64,000 nt of DNA from Paraphaeosphaeria minitans (GCA_015832175.1 WJXW01000007.1:1364001-1428000), one strand, 5' to 3'; shown: positions 1 to 13,800, numbered from the stretch's first letter. The notes: a model not told the origin generated them from the letters alone. Translations and numbers: made by a program.

Positions 1-2120
<2,120 letters not shown>

Positions 2121-2889
2121 GATTGTGGATGGATGCTCTCCTTCCCAATGGTGGCTCTGAAGAGACTTTTGTGATTGTGAAACAACTCAGGTACCTAGAT
2201 GCTCTTGGATGGTCAGATCCTAAGAAGGAGACGACGAATATGTCACAATTGCTCCTTTATAAGCTACCCGCACACGCCTTGTCGTAGCGGAACAACAGTC
2301 TCACGAATGTGCAAAATAACGATAGTGAGCGTGAAGGACACGCAGTGGCAGGACTCCGGTCTTATTCACCTCAAGAATACAGGCTCCACTCCTCGGCAGT
2401 GGGAATCGGCCTGGTAGTCTGCGCTTGGAGCAAGTCGAGAGGTGTAACAGCAGGTAGCGCAGGTGAACAGTCAGTAATTCGTAATCCGTCGCGGGGTAGG
2501 AAAATAGCCCCAGGGCTGCGATGCGGGGGACGGACCCGCTCTCGCGATCTAGTGACACTCACATAAGCTCTGAGAAATCATGACCATTGCCAGCAGTTCC
2601 CGAGTACAAGCGGTCTGCACTATTCCAGAGCTTAATAATACATTAACATCGATCAGTAGACTCTTTACCTGCATGGTGGGTTTTGCCGGGTCCCCCAACG
2701 GGCAAAAGAGCAAATTCGTGTCTGTTCGGAATGTCATGATTCGGGCCAGACTTCAATGTTAGAGACATCGGCAAACCTACAGGCGAAAGGTCTAGAACCG
2801 TGCTTTCAGATGAGAAACAGGATGATATGACAGATTCGACGATCTGATTTGAAGGGTCAAATGTGAACGTAGTGTAGGTCGCACCACCT

Positions 2890-3060
2890 ATGGTCGCCAC
2901 GTATATTCACGGTGAGAGGGAGAAGCCGGACGATATCAAGAAGGATAATGGACCTCAGACAATGACGACAGATGAGTTTGTAGATGAGGTAATGCAGAGG
3001 CGGAAGAAGGGCGAGACGATGATTGCGGCCGGACCGGGAAATAAGGTTGTGAACGCGTGA
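2890..3060 (+). CDS. Short unassigned ORF, possible gene or 3' exon remnant
   Basis: A 56-codon frame runs from ATG 2890 to TGA 3058-3060. It is highly charged, with a lysine/glutamate-rich middle (TMTTDEFVDEVMQRRKKGE) and ends in VVNA. An in-frame TAG lies just upstream at 2875-2877; because it ends in AG it could also be a splice acceptor, which would make this the last exon of a gene I cannot resolve further left. I do not recognise the family. Amino-acid usage looks more protein-like than the neighbouring chance ORFs, but this could still be chance. Confidence 0.25.
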   Translation: MVATYIHGEREKPDDIKKDNGPQTMTTDEFVDEVMQRRKKGETMIAAGPGNKVVNA

Positions 3061-3132
3061 GAGGAAAGCATGCAGCCCCTGTTAAAAAAGATGGTACACT
3101 AGCTAGGTAAGCATTCGGCGACTGAAGATGTA

Positions 3133-3202
3133 CAAAAGACACATAATGATTGAATGACTGAACGTTGTTCCCAAAAGATATATAATGATTGAATGAGTGA
3201 AC
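3133..3202. repeat. 31-bp imperfect direct repeat
   Basis: Two copies, 3133-3163 and 3172-3202, start CAAAAGA and contain ATAATGATTGAATGA. They differ at three positions (two C/T and one C/G) and are separated by 8 bp. They lie roughly 450-500 bp upstream of the Pcs1 start. Function unknown. Confidence 0.7.
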
Positions 3203-3647
3203 ATTTTCGAGTCTGATATCTGGTACTCGATGTGCAGACGTAAGTGCCTGTAAAAGGCAATGCGGACTTTCGTGTCCACCAGTGAGAGTAATAACAATTT
3301 ACCTTCTTTCCTGATAGGACTTGGATTGCAATGGTGCACAGTGGGTGACGATAAACCTGGACTCCAGGCGCTATGAATTTTCGGAATAGAACATCGAATT
3401 TTGCTTTTAAAACGATATGATACAGTGAGTTCCTACAGGATAAAGCATTCACGAGTCCACTTTTTTTGTGGCAGCCACTGTGGTGTGTGACTAAATCGTC
3501 AACGTAGCGGAGAGGTGTGTGGTGGCGCACGGACGTGGTTGCCGTTTGGTTTGTTTAGGTACACCCACAGTACCCCACCGTTGTTCATGCGACATCAGCC
3601 AGCAGCAACTCATACCCGCCCTGTACTTAACGACCTTCGAAGGCAAC

Positions 3648-5329
3648 ATGGCACCGCGCGATGCTGCAGTGAATCTGTCTTTCACCGTCGACTCCGCGTC
3701 CGAAGACGAATCGATGGACGAGTTGAACGCCTTGCCGACACCCGACTCAAATACCGAGAACAAGGCGCCCGGACGCAGACCGGGTGGAAAAGCTGCGCAA
3801 ACGGCGAAATCCACAGTCGCGACAAAGGCTGTGGTAATATCAAGGACGGCATCGCGTCGCGCAAGTGAAAATACCGTCCTCGCCGCAAAGAAGCAAGGAG
3901 CAGCCGTCACGAAGAAGACGGGTGCGCGCAGCGGCCGCAAGGCCCTCGCAGAGCAACAGCACGAGACTGGAAACGAAACCGAAGAGGTGGACGAGTTCGA
4001 TCCTAAAGAGGACCCCGTTGCGCCGATAGAGCCCAAGACCGCCAGGAGGGGTCGGCCACCCGCAAAAGCGAAAGCGACCGCTGAAGAGGCAGCCGTGGAA
4101 GAATCAGCGCCGAAAAAAAGGGGCCGAAAAGCGGCAGAGAAGGAACCTGCAGCGAAGAAGGAGACCAAGGCAAAGGCAGCAGCAAAGCCTCGAGCAATGA
4201 AGCGCGCCGTGCAAGCTGAAACCTATCCAATCATCCCAGAGACGCAGCCAGAGCCTGAACTCGAGCCAATGGACATTGAGCCATCAATGGAAATCGAAGA
4301 CGAAGTCGAAGAGGTGCCAGAAAGCTTACCGGAACCGCAGAAACCCGTATCGCGACGCGCTCAGCAAACATCAAGAGCTGCACGGCAAATATCGGCTTGC
4401 CTGAGACGCGCAGGAAGCGTGTCGGACACAGATCGCGACCCGATCTTGAGGCGCAAGGTTGGCGACCTCACGAAGAAGCTTGAGGCCATGACAATGAAGT
4501 ACGAGAACCTTAAGGAGGAAGCTACGTTAGGCAAGGAGTCTAACTTCGACACGCTCAAGAGGAGGATGGAGCAGTCAGCGAAGGGTGCGTAGTACTGCTA
4601 TCTTATAGGATGTTGCTAAACTCCCTATAGATCAAGATGCCGTGATCAAGGCGCTCAGACAACAGATCACCGAAATGCAGTCACGGACCGCCCAGGTTGC
4701 CGCTCTGAAGAAAGACCTTGCCAAGGCCGAGAAAGAGAACGCTCGCCTTGTGGCAGAAAACCAGAAGACGAGCGAGTCCCTTGCTGCAGCGCGTAAGGAG
4801 AAGGAGACGCTGTCGACAAAGCTTGCAGCTGCACGGTCCACAGCACCAGCTGAGACCAAGAACGTGCCTGGTAGTGCTGCTAAGGCACATTCAGCAGGCG
4901 TTGTGCTTCCAGGCCAAATGGAAGCCGCCAAGAAAGCACTTTTTCAAGATCAGAAGGTGGAACTCTACAGCGACCTGACCAATCTCTTGGTTATGGGCGT
5001 GAAGAAGAGCGAGGAGGGCGACGACGTGTACGACTGCATACAGACTGGTCGCAACGGTAGTAAGTCGCCCACTATGTCGAGTCTAGGATCCCTGCTAACT
5101 TTGTGTAGCACTTCATTTCCAATTATCCGTCATGACCGATGGCGATTCGTACCAAGAACATGAATTCATCTACCAACCCCTGTTGCACGAGCAGCGCGAC
5201 AGAGAACTTATCGACCTACTACCAGACTACCTCACAGAGGAAATCAGTTTCCCCCGCGCACAAGCGCCGAAGTTCTACACGAAGGTCGTAGATTCTATGT
5301 CGAAGAAGATCATCCTGGAGGACGATTAG
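3648..5329 (+). CDS. pcs1: Monopolin complex subunit Pcs1/Csm1
   Basis: This nuclear protein acts at kinetochores and rDNA, clamping microtubule-binding sites or sister rDNA to keep chromosome segregation accurate. Three exons, 3648-4584, 4631-5059 and 5109-5329, give 528 residues. The chosen ATG is preceded by a frame open back to 3519, but the product from 3648 (MAPRDAA) fits best. The basic, disordered N-terminus carries AT-hook-like motifs RRGRPP (about 133-138) and KKRGRK (about 154-159). A long heptad-rich coiled coil covers about 265-390. The C-terminal Csm1/Pcs1 globular domain covers about 420-527 and includes DCIQTGRNGT and LIDLLPDYLTEEI. The second intron donor was placed at GTAAGT (5060) because only that restores the conserved N-G-T-L-H-F junction. 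Length and layout match filamentous-fungal members. No defects seen. Confidence 0.95.
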
Positions 5330-5988
5330 AAACTTTCCTTGCTTTGATCCCTGTCTTCACGCTACATGCCGCCACTGCATATACGTAATGGGTTGGATTT
5401 GGGTTGTGTTCGGTTTGTGTTATGACGATTTGGCCGTGGCATGGCGTTCTGGTGCCTTGGATCGCTAGATACCGCTTCTGTAGTCGTTTTACTCGGGTCT
5501 GGGTTTATGTGCGCATGTCGTACTTTAAATAGTTACGAAATATCTTATTTAAACCAATGCAGATTGGAGACCTTGTTGGCTGCGTGCACATGCTAGTCCG
5601 CATTGTATGATTGAGATGGTGACATGTGTGAAGATTAGATCAGGCAGTGCTAGGAGGTGATCGAGCGTCGTGGAGCTGCATGGCCTGTGCAGAGCAAGGT
5701 CCGGAAGAGGATCGTAAAGTGTGCGCGAAGGGTGTCGTGAGGAGCGTTTTGGTACAATTGGACTGTATTTACAGTTTTACATTCCCATCGCACTTCCGTC
5801 TATCCGAGCAACATGCTGCGCCTTGCCACGGCACGCCTTTTCTGCTCATCTGTTCAAGCGCACGTTGACTCCACTTCTCCTGAAACATCCCTGTTTCAAT
5901 GCTTCGTACCGGTGACCTTCTCCTCAGCCTTCTTTACGAAATCTCTATGCGGACGTTAGCCTCAGTCTCTCTGTTGCGCGCGTCCCGG
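5330..5988. other. Convergent 3' intergenic region
   Basis: This 659-bp gap lies between the 3' ends of Pcs1 (plus) and Atp19 (minus). It should hold both 3' UTRs. An AT-rich patch near 5520-5560 is a plausible polyadenylation zone. Short ORFs here (for example 5647-5868) do not resemble any family I know and look like chance. Confidence 0.55.
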
Positions 5989-6379
5989 CTACGGCATATC
6001 ATGGGAAAGCGGGTGTCCATACTTTACGAAGCTCTCCTCTTCCTTGCTCTTCGCGTTGATGGGAGGGGTCGTCTGCTCGGTCTTCTTGCTGCCGCCCATG
6101 GAGATGTAGGCGCCGAGGAACGTTGTGCCGAGGGTCGCCATCGCGAGCTGTGATTCCACTTGTCAGCGTCCGTCCATCACCGCCATCACCGTCCCTTCTC
6201 ATGGGTATTCTCTTGCAGTCCTTAAAGCTGGCTGTGGCCGTGGCCATGGCGCTTATGATGTAGATATAGAGCTCCGATAGCGCGAGTAGCTGTGCCGAAG
6301 ATTTGCGCATCGGGCGGATGGGGGAACGTACGACGTGCGATCCGACCTGGCGGCCGGCGATGGTGTACATAGCAACCAT
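5989..6379 (-). CDS. ATP19: Mitochondrial ATP synthase subunit k (Atp19)
   Basis: A small inner-membrane subunit of the F1Fo ATP synthase, associated with dimerisation of the enzyme. Two exons, 6332-6379 and 5989-6147, encode 68 residues, the same length as the budding-yeast protein. The N-terminus MVAMYTIAGRQVGSH and the segment LAMATLGTTFLGAYISMGG (glycine-rich membrane helix) follow the family pattern; the tail is hydrophilic and ends YGHPLSHDMP. The 184-nt intron (6148-6331, donor GTACGT, acceptor CACAG, phase 0) is much longer than the other introns in this window, and a second small exon inside it cannot be fully excluded. It is transcribed away from the MTP18-type gene across a short shared promoter. 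Confidence 0.9.
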
Positions 6380-6701
6380 GATGGTGGAATTGAATGTGTA
6401 GTCGGCCGTGGAGGGGCAGATGAAGGCTCAATGGATGGTAGGAGGGCGGCCTTTGATCGTCTACTCGGGAAGCTTTTCGGACGTGATGAGTAAGCGGCAT
6501 CACTAGCCACATCTGCTGTGAAAGAGCGCCACACATGCATGATCGCGCTTGGATGATGTGACGGTACACGGTCATGTTGGGGGGGATGCTTATTAGTTTA
6601 GCTCACTTTTACTTCATCTTTCTGCTGGTAGCGTAAAGGGCATTGATCCAGCTTTTACCGTCAATCTTAATCCACGTTGCGCTTCAGAGATCCCAGACAC
6701 C
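6380..6701. promoter_or_regulatory. Bidirectional promoter region of ATP19 and MTP18
   Basis: Only 322 bp separate the start codons of two divergent nuclear genes for mitochondrial inner-membrane proteins, so 5' UTRs and promoters of both must lie here. I see no clear TATA box. Inferred from gene positions only. Confidence 0.6.
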
Positions 6702-7744
6702 ATGGCAAACAGCGACAAGAAGACAGACGAGGTGGACGGCATCGCGCGGGAACGGCAAGAGTCACGACCGGATTTTTCGATTCCACCGCCGCGCAAGAAG
6801 CTCCCAAAGGGACTACAGGCTACACTGGACTCTGACGAGAAGATGTGGGAGATTCTGAATGGGCGAGCAGAGGACACGACCGACACCAACGTCCGGTACG
6901 CTGCATATGCCAGTCGGGTGAGGACGGTTATGATGAGCGCACATCGATATGTTGCATACACTTCAGGCATGTCATAGGCTATACCCTTCACTATGGAATC
7001 TGGCGTACCTTGACTGACCCGCGAGCCTGCAGACATCGGAGAGAGCTTTCGCCCCGTCGCTCATCCCTACCTCGTCCGCAGCGCCTATGGTATCTCATGG
7101 CTATACATCGCCGGAGACGTAGCAAACGAAAGCTACAAAGCGTACATGCGGAATCAGCGCATCCTCAACCCGGAAACAGCCGCTGAGACCGTCCATGGAA
7201 AGAACATCGTGAACAAGGCGAAGAGCCTCAGAGACACCATGACGGATACTGCCGGCGTAAAAGCCGGCGGCTCAAGCGGTGAGGGAAGCAGCTTGACCGG
7301 AGGGGAAATTATGCCCAGTAGCATTCCTGCTATCGAGGACTGGAGGGCTGTCGCTGCGCAGAGAGCAGTGTTCCAGAGCGTTGCCAGTATGGGACTGCCC
7401 GCACTTACGATTCACAGCATCGTGCGATATTCTGGTAGAGCGATGAAGAACGTGAAGAATGTCAGGCTAAGGACGTGGGGTCCTATCGGGGTAAGCACTG
7501 TTTTGCCATGTCTTGAACGGACGAGTTGCTAATCAGACAACAGCTTGGTATTGCCGCCGTTCCCGCCCTGCCATACATGTTCGACGAGCCCATTGAGCAT
7601 TTGACCGAGCAGATCTTCTACCATGCTTTTAGGTTGGTTGGTGGACCGAAGGCTGTGGAAGGACGACCTGTTACTGGACAAAAAGAGCTGCGGAAAGCCG
7701 AGAGCGGTCTTTCGGGCTCTACGAAACCCAGGTCCGAGTTGTAA
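6702..7744 (+). CDS. MTP18: Mitochondrial fission process protein 1 (MTP18/MTFP1 family)
   Basis: An inner-membrane protein linked to mitochondrial fission and membrane integrity in animals; the fungal role is less defined. Exons 6702-6966, 7033-7490 and 7544-7744 encode 307 residues. Family hallmarks are RYAAYASRVRT followed by MSAHRYVAYTS (about 66-87), DIGESFRPV and SAYGISWLYIAGD spanning the first intron and exon 2 start, then a long fungal-type insert, and a C-terminal block LGIAAVPALPYMFDEPIEH. The first intron (6967-7032) begins with GC: reading G|GCATGT ... CTGCAG|AC restores the expected aspartate of TSDIGE, while no nearby GT donor keeps the frame. The second intron (7491-7543) is GT-AG, phase 0. 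It lies less than 400 bp from the RIP-affected block yet shows no RIP damage. Confidence 0.92.
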
Positions 7745-8303
7745 TGCTAATAGACTTACGTTGTTGTACTTTTATCGCCAGCTGGAGCTAGCGTTTGTAT
7801 CGGACATCTACATCTTTTTCTCTCGTCTCGATAGCCTTGTAAATATCACCCTCGATCGCTTTGTCCAATTCCACGATAACACCACGCAGACTGTGGGAAC
7901 AGCCATTTTCGAATTCCTCCATATTGTTGCCACCAAACTTCTTGCAGCTCCTGCATCGTGCTTGTGCAAACTTGTAGCTGGTCTACCCATACTGATGGTG
8001 CTGGAATGGTGGCTGCAATAGCGCAATCGTCGACCCGCACTCGTATTATTGTCAGGATGTTAGTGGGAGCAATGTAGCTTAAACTTCAAGGGTTGGCAAC
8101 TAATTGTATTTGGTATGAGGATAGACGAATCGCTGCCGGATAACTCTGTTAGCTCTAACAACATATACCTGGGATTAGGTGACCCTAATAGCACACAAAT
8201 AGGTACTAGATACTTAAGGCTCTAATATCATCCCTCTTTAAGGGACCTCTCGCCCTAAGAGTTAAATATATAGGAAGATCTTGTCTACTCGCCTCAAGCT
8301 AGC
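7745..8303. other. 3' flank of MTP18 and transition into the AT-rich block
   Basis: Base composition is gene-like to about 8,130 and then drops. An inverted repeat TGTTAG-CT-CTAACA at 8147-8160 resembles an LTR terminus, so 8147-8303 may be a scrap of a further element cut by R0, but no partner copy exists in the window. No gene is supported; ORFs at 7808-8040 on the minus strand look like chance. Confidence 0.5.
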
Positions 8304-8436
8304 TGGAACGGGTAGATCACAATATTGTTGTGGTGTTGTGGCATCTGGCGCTAAGGCCTTATAAGGGGCCTATGCGCCAAGTGAGCTGGCTGCGCAAAAC
8401 CTATACTACGCCCTAACTTTATAGAAGTTAAGTATT
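8304..8436 (+). repeat. Partial R-family LTR (R0), truncated by G0
   Basis: It begins TGGAACGGGTAGATCAC and matches the first about 130 bp of the 216-bp R1 LTR. It stops where the G0 LTR begins. R0 is therefore an older R-family copy or solo LTR that G0 landed in; the remainder should lie beyond the right edge of the window. Confidence 0.8.
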
Positions 8437-8845
8437 TGTTAAATCCAATAGGGTAGCTAGTCCTAAAGGGTTAAGGTTGGTTCTCAGGCAGGAGTACTTA
8501 CAAAGGTGGAAGGTCTTATTAATATAATAGTATCTTACAAAGTGTAACGAGTTAATAATATAGTCTGCTAGAATCTATATAATAGATTAATAAACAGATT
8601 AAACATAAGTATAAAAGTTTATACTCGCGTTCCTATATACTTTAAGTAATTAGTAGACTAATTACTTTAATTAAACTAATTAAGCACTAATTAGTTACTT
8701 AGTATATTAAGTGCTTAGTCTAATTAGTTATCTTAGCACTCTAATTATACTAATTAGGTTATATAACCTCTTATGCTGTGCCACTTAAATAATAACGTAA
8801 ATACATATAAAGATCTATAAGAGGCCTAGCCTTTAGATTTTAATA
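8437..8845 (-). repeat. 3' LTR of G0 (type A)
   Basis: About 409 bp, from TGTTAAATCC to TTTTAATA. It is closely similar to the 411-bp LTRs of G1, including a block of short palindromes around TAATTAG (about 8640-8760). The left 215 bp are shared with the type B LTRs of G3 and G4; the rest is not. Confidence 0.88.
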
Positions 8846-8954
8846 TTATCTCCCTCTTTATTAAGATTTATCCTTAAATTATGTAACTGTGTTTTATACC
8901 TAGTTATAACTAGAGCTTATCCTACGTTATAAGTAGCGTTAGATTACCTATATT

Positions 8955-9507
8955 ATACCTAAATAACCTTCTAAGTTTAGCACTACATATTACTACTACC
9001 TAACTAATTTTATTAACTCTTTTAGCGAAGTTATAGTTAAGAAATGCTTAACATATATGAAATATAACTATGTTTATAAAGTTTACGTTTAGTCTAGAAA
9101 ATGTAGGGAATATATTTATTAAAGTTAACGTTATAATGTGCGCGTTTTAAAGTCTAAGTTTAAGTGTTTATTTACAGAGAAAGAGAAGTTATATATATAA
9201 ATAAAAAAGTTAAGAGAAACGCAGAAGGCTGCGTTTAAGGCCTATAAGGAGCTGTTAGAAGAATTATGTATTACACGCGAATATAAAGATTAGTTATATT
9301 AGTAAATAAATTTATTAGATAAGCATACTAAGGATACAATAGGGGTTAAGGAGAAGAATATTAAAGAGGCTAAATCTTATAAGGCTGTTAATATAGTAGT
9401 TAATAAGACTCCTTTAGGTTCTTTCTTATCTCCTATAATATAGAGCGCTTTTAAGGATTTCCTATTAAAGTTCTAGGATAATCTAGTGCCTTTACTATTT
9501 TAGGTAA
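8955..9507 (+). pseudogene. Decayed antisense ORF of G0 (type A: Cys cluster plus coiled coil)
   Basis: Opposite to gag-pol, one frame of about 180 codons stays readable, interrupted only by TAA/TAG. The start is ATA here where G1 has ATG at the same place. It shows a cysteine cluster led by KKCLT at 9039, then a Lys/Glu/Leu-rich coiled-coil stretch (EKEKL, KKLRETQKAAFKAYKELLEEL), then a lysine-rich tail with VVNKTPLGSFL. Function unknown; a nucleic-acid-binding or Gag-like accessory protein is only a guess. Confidence 0.55.
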
Positions 9508-9549
9508 GAATAATATTATACTAGGTAGGTTATTAGGAGAATTCTCTAA

Positions 9550-10572
9550 TCTTTTATTAATAGTTTCTTAGGTAGTTCTTTAGTTCCAAAGTATTTTTGC
9601 TGTATAGGTAACCTTTCCACTTAATAAGGTACATGTTATTTTTCTAATAATAATCTAGAATCCTTTTAACTTTAAATTTGTTTTCCTCTTTAGTCTAGTA
9701 ATAGAAGGTGGTCTTAACTGGTATATTAGAGTCTGCTAGTTCTAGTAGTAATACGTAAAATACTAGGTATATCTTTGCGTCTGGTAGTAGTTCTAACTTA
9801 TAGTTTACTAGTGATACTCGCTTAGAAATGTAAAATAATCTAACCTTAGTATAATCTAGTTTCTTGTGTTTTTTCTTCTAAGTTTAAAGGTTCTTTATAA
9901 CTAGATATGCTTTATCCCCCTTCTTTAGCTAAGGTGCTGTTTTTCGTTTTTAGTTTTAGTATAAAATTAACTACTGTTAAGCCTTCTTAAGATTTTCTTA
10001 GAGTTGTTAGTGAATTTTCTTTATATTTTCTGCTATTTTAATAGCTTCTTTTGCTTTAATTATTATAGGAAATTATTAATCAAAGAAATGTGGGTGTCTT
10101 CTATAGTTTGTATAAAATAGTGTATATTCTAATACTACTAATACTTTGTTATTATAGGCCAATTATACTATAGGTAGTAATAAAACCTAGTTATTCTTCT
10201 AACTGTTATAGTAGATGCGTAGGTACGTTTCTATAGTTTAGTTTACACGTTCTATCTATTTACCTATTTATAGATAGTAAGCTGTTAATAGCTTTTATTT
10301 TATTCTAAGTAGGGCTATAAGCATTATCTAGTAATTTAACGTGAAGAGCTTATCTCTGTTGCTAATAATTACTTTTAGGATTCTGTAATATCTAATTAGT
10401 TCGTCTAGAATAAGAAAAGCGAGTTCTTTTGCTATTATCTTTTTAAGGCATAAAATTAGCTCAACATACTTGGTTAGTTAGTAGACTATTACTAGTATAC
10501 TATTATATTTAATTCCTATTATTAGATCCTTAGAGTTTAGAATTCCTGTAATAAAATCTATAGTAATGTTTT
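9550..10572 (-). pseudogene. G0 pol fragment: chromodomain and integrase C-terminal half
   Basis: Read on the minus strand. The chromodomain core YLIKWKGY is at about 9,600, followed leftwards in translation by the C-terminal tail; upstream in translation comes the integrase catalytic core up to 10572, where R1 interrupts it. Many TAA/TAG stops. Confidence 0.7.
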
Positions 10573-10788
10573 TGTAACGGGTAGATCACGATATTGTTGT
10601 GGTGTTGTGGTATCTAGCGCCAAGGCCTCATAGAGGGCCTGTGCGCTAAATAAGCTAGCTGCGGAAAACCTACACCGCGCGCTAACTCTACACAAGATAA
10701 GTATTATTCTATTAATATTACTAGAGTTATTCTTTTACTGTCCTTCTTAGTGTAAAGTAAGTACTATTGCCTATAACTAGACCTTATA
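10573..10788 (+). repeat. 5' LTR of R1
   Basis: 216 bp, TGTAACGGG to ACCTTATA (ancestral end ACCTTACA with a RIP-type C to T change). Same length as the right LTR and as both R2 LTRs. Confidence 0.92.
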
Positions 10789-10849
10789 TAATAATACTTT
10801 ATCTACAACAGTCTAAGGATAGCTCCTAGAGTTATATAAGCTACTAGTA

Positions 10850-13800
10850 GGGGGTAGACTTTACCTAAAGCCCCTAAAGGTAGTAAAGACCCTTTTATCT
10901 AGTATATAGGAGGAGAGCTAGTAACGTGTAATTTAAGTCTACCTTTAACACTTAAGTAGCGTATTCTAGTTACTTAAAAAAAGCGCAATAAGTTTCACGC
11001 TATATATTAATTTTATATCTTAGAAAATAAAATCTCCTAACTTAAAAGTATAAGCTAAACCCCTAGCGTAGTAGCTACTACTAAGAACATTAAGATTCTA
11101 TCTACTAATATATATAAGTAAGACGCGCCTATAGCGTATATAGTAATATACATTAAGCGTACACTTTAACCTAAGGACCCTACTAAATATAAAAGTAAGA
11201 ACTTTAAAAAGTATTATAAATTCTTCTATTCCTATAAGGTAGCCTTTTGCCTCTTACTATAAGAATTTGTGTAGGATAGAAATAAGATTATCTAGGTAAT
11301 ATAGTACCTTATAGGCGACCTAAAAAAACTATAGTATATACACTATAAGCGCACCTTTAAAGCTAAGGGAGAAATACTTACCTAGAAGTACTTTAAGTAG
11401 TATATACTTAACTTACTTTTAGACCTAGTAAATTATAGCCTAGAAGTAGCTACAGCGTATACTTAGGTAATATAGTAAAAAGACTAAACTATTTGCTTTT
11501 TTATAACCTACCTTAATATTTTTAAAGATTAACTTACACTTTACACTAAGAAGTAAAGGGTATACTACTTTTTCTCTAAGCTTAAACCTAAGCTATAGAA
11601 GGCTATTACTAACTACTATTAGGTGCCTGTAACTAAGGAAGATCTTATTGCTTTAGACTCTACGCTTAAGCGAAACCTACGCCGCGCACCTATAATATAG
11701 GAGTTAAGCCTATGTTATGTATTAAAGAAATCTAAAAATACTACGCTAAACTACTAAATATCTAAAGGTAATAGTAAGACCTAAAATAAAAAAAGTGTTA
11801 CCTGCTATAAGTGCTATAAAACTAGCCACTATACTAATAGATACAGAGGTGGTAATTCTAACTAGATTCTTATACAAGTAAACTATACGGGAAAAGGCTA
11901 AGCCTTACCTATAACCTAGGTATAGTAAGGCGCCTACTAATATATATCTTACTAGGTATAAAGCGCATATGTAGCGCGGCTAGAGATATAGGCTTAGAAA
12001 AGAAACTCTAAATAATTCTTAACCTATAGGCTAATATTAGCCTAATTAGCTAGATTATTACTGTTAAAATAAATTTAAAGCCTATTAAAGAGGCTAAACT
12101 CCCTAAACTAGAATAGATTAGAGCCTAAAAATAGAGCACCTACGCTGCCTATGCGCTTTAAGTGCGTATTATAGATAATATAGGGATAGAGCGCAGGATA
12201 AAGACTACTATCTATAGTGTTAATAAGGAAAAGATCCCTCTCCTACTTAGCAACCCCTTTCTATAAAAAGGCAATATCTACTTTAATTACAGCTTATAAA
12301 CATAGCGCTAGGGCTATACTACAGCTTTAATACAGCTTATTATTATAAGGGACTTTAAAAATAATATAGAGTATACTAGCTTAGATTTATTTCTTCTAGG
12401 GGTTTTATAAATAACTAGTGTAAGCTTAGAGCACCTAGCGCGCATTAATAAAGTATACGCAGCGTAGATACTACATATTTCTAATATATTACGCGAATAT
12501 AGTAACCTATTTAATAAAAAAGTAGCGTCTACTCTACTAAATTTTAAGAAATCTAATTATGCTATCCCTATTATAGAGGGAAAAGAACCTCCTTATAGAC
12601 TACTCTATAATCTCTTAGAGTAGGAGCTTAAAGTACATTAGGGTATCTAGAAGATGCCTTAAAAAAGGGATAGATTAGGTACAGCACTAGCCTAGCTAGA
12701 GCACTAATTCTATTTACCCCTAAGAAAGATAGTATACTACGGCTTTATATAGATTATTAGGGCCTTAACATAATTACTATTAAGGATTATTACCTACTAC
12801 TTTTAGTTAGAGAAACGCTTAACTACCTATTAGGTATATACTACTATATAACTCTTAATCTTCGCAACGCCTACTATAGAATTTAGATCTAGGCAGGAGA
12901 CAAGTAGAAAACTATATTCTAAACTCGCTACACCCACCTTAAATACTTAGTAATACTATTTAGTTTAACTAATGCCCCTATAAGCTTCTAGGTATATATT
13001 AATAAGGCACTAGCACTACACCTAGATCACATATACATTATGTACCTAGATAATATACTTATCTATACCTATAATAAGAATCTTACGCTTTATTAGTGCG
13101 CTGCCTACGCTATACTTAAATTACTACGTAAGGCTAAACTTTTTATTAATTTAACTAAGTGCACATTCGCCTTAGGTAAAGTCTACTTCTTTAGTTTTAT
13201 TATAACTACGCAAGGAATCCGCGCTAATCCTATATATATAGTAACTATTATAAAATAGCTATAGTTAACTAGTATTTAAAAGCTCTAGTTATTTCTAGGC
13301 TTTATAAACTTTTATAGGCGATTTATTAACGTATATACGCAAGAAACTACTCCTCTCTTAGACCTACTTAAGAAGAACTAAGTGTTTTAATAGTTAGTAA
13401 AAGCTAATAATACTTTTAAAATACTTAAAACGCGCTTTTTAAGTGCGCCTATTTTACGCCACTTTAACCTTACGCTACTAATCTAATTAGAGACTAACGC
13501 ATTTACTTTTATAATATATAGTATCCTTTCGCAGCTATTTAAGGACTAGAAGTGGCACCTAGTTGCTTTTATATTAAGAAAACTTTAAGCAGTAGAGCTA
13601 AATTATAAAGTATATAACTTTAAGCTCTTTACTATTATCTACTACCTTAAGTAAAAAAGATATTACCTAAATAGCGTATAGCACATAATATAATTACTAA
13701 GTAACTATAATAATCTATATAGTATACGCGCTGTATAGAAGGTAAATCTATAAGAAGTATAATAGATAATATATCTACTAGCTTTTAATTTTAAAGTAGA

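Larger units (their letters stand above)
2121..3647. other. Divergent intergenic region between monooxygenase and Pcs1
   Basis: This 1.5-kb stretch separates two genes transcribed away from each other and must hold both promoters. I see no long conserved frame. Short ORFs on both strands overlap without agreement. It contains one unassigned 56-codon ORF (2890-3060) and a 31-bp imperfect direct repeat (3133-3202), listed separately. Base composition is that of the gene compartment, without RIP signs. Confidence 0.6.

Noticed and set aside
2301..2566. Overlapping 60-85 codon ORFs on both strands
   Set aside because: Several frames compete over the same bases, none with family motifs; consistent with chance in GC-balanced intergenic DNA.
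5647..5915. ORFs in the Pcs1-Atp19 gap
   Set aside because: Convergent 3' UTR region, no recognisable domains or splice pattern.
7808..8040. Minus-strand ORFs after MTP18
   Set aside because: Low-information, overlap the MTP18 3' flank, no support.
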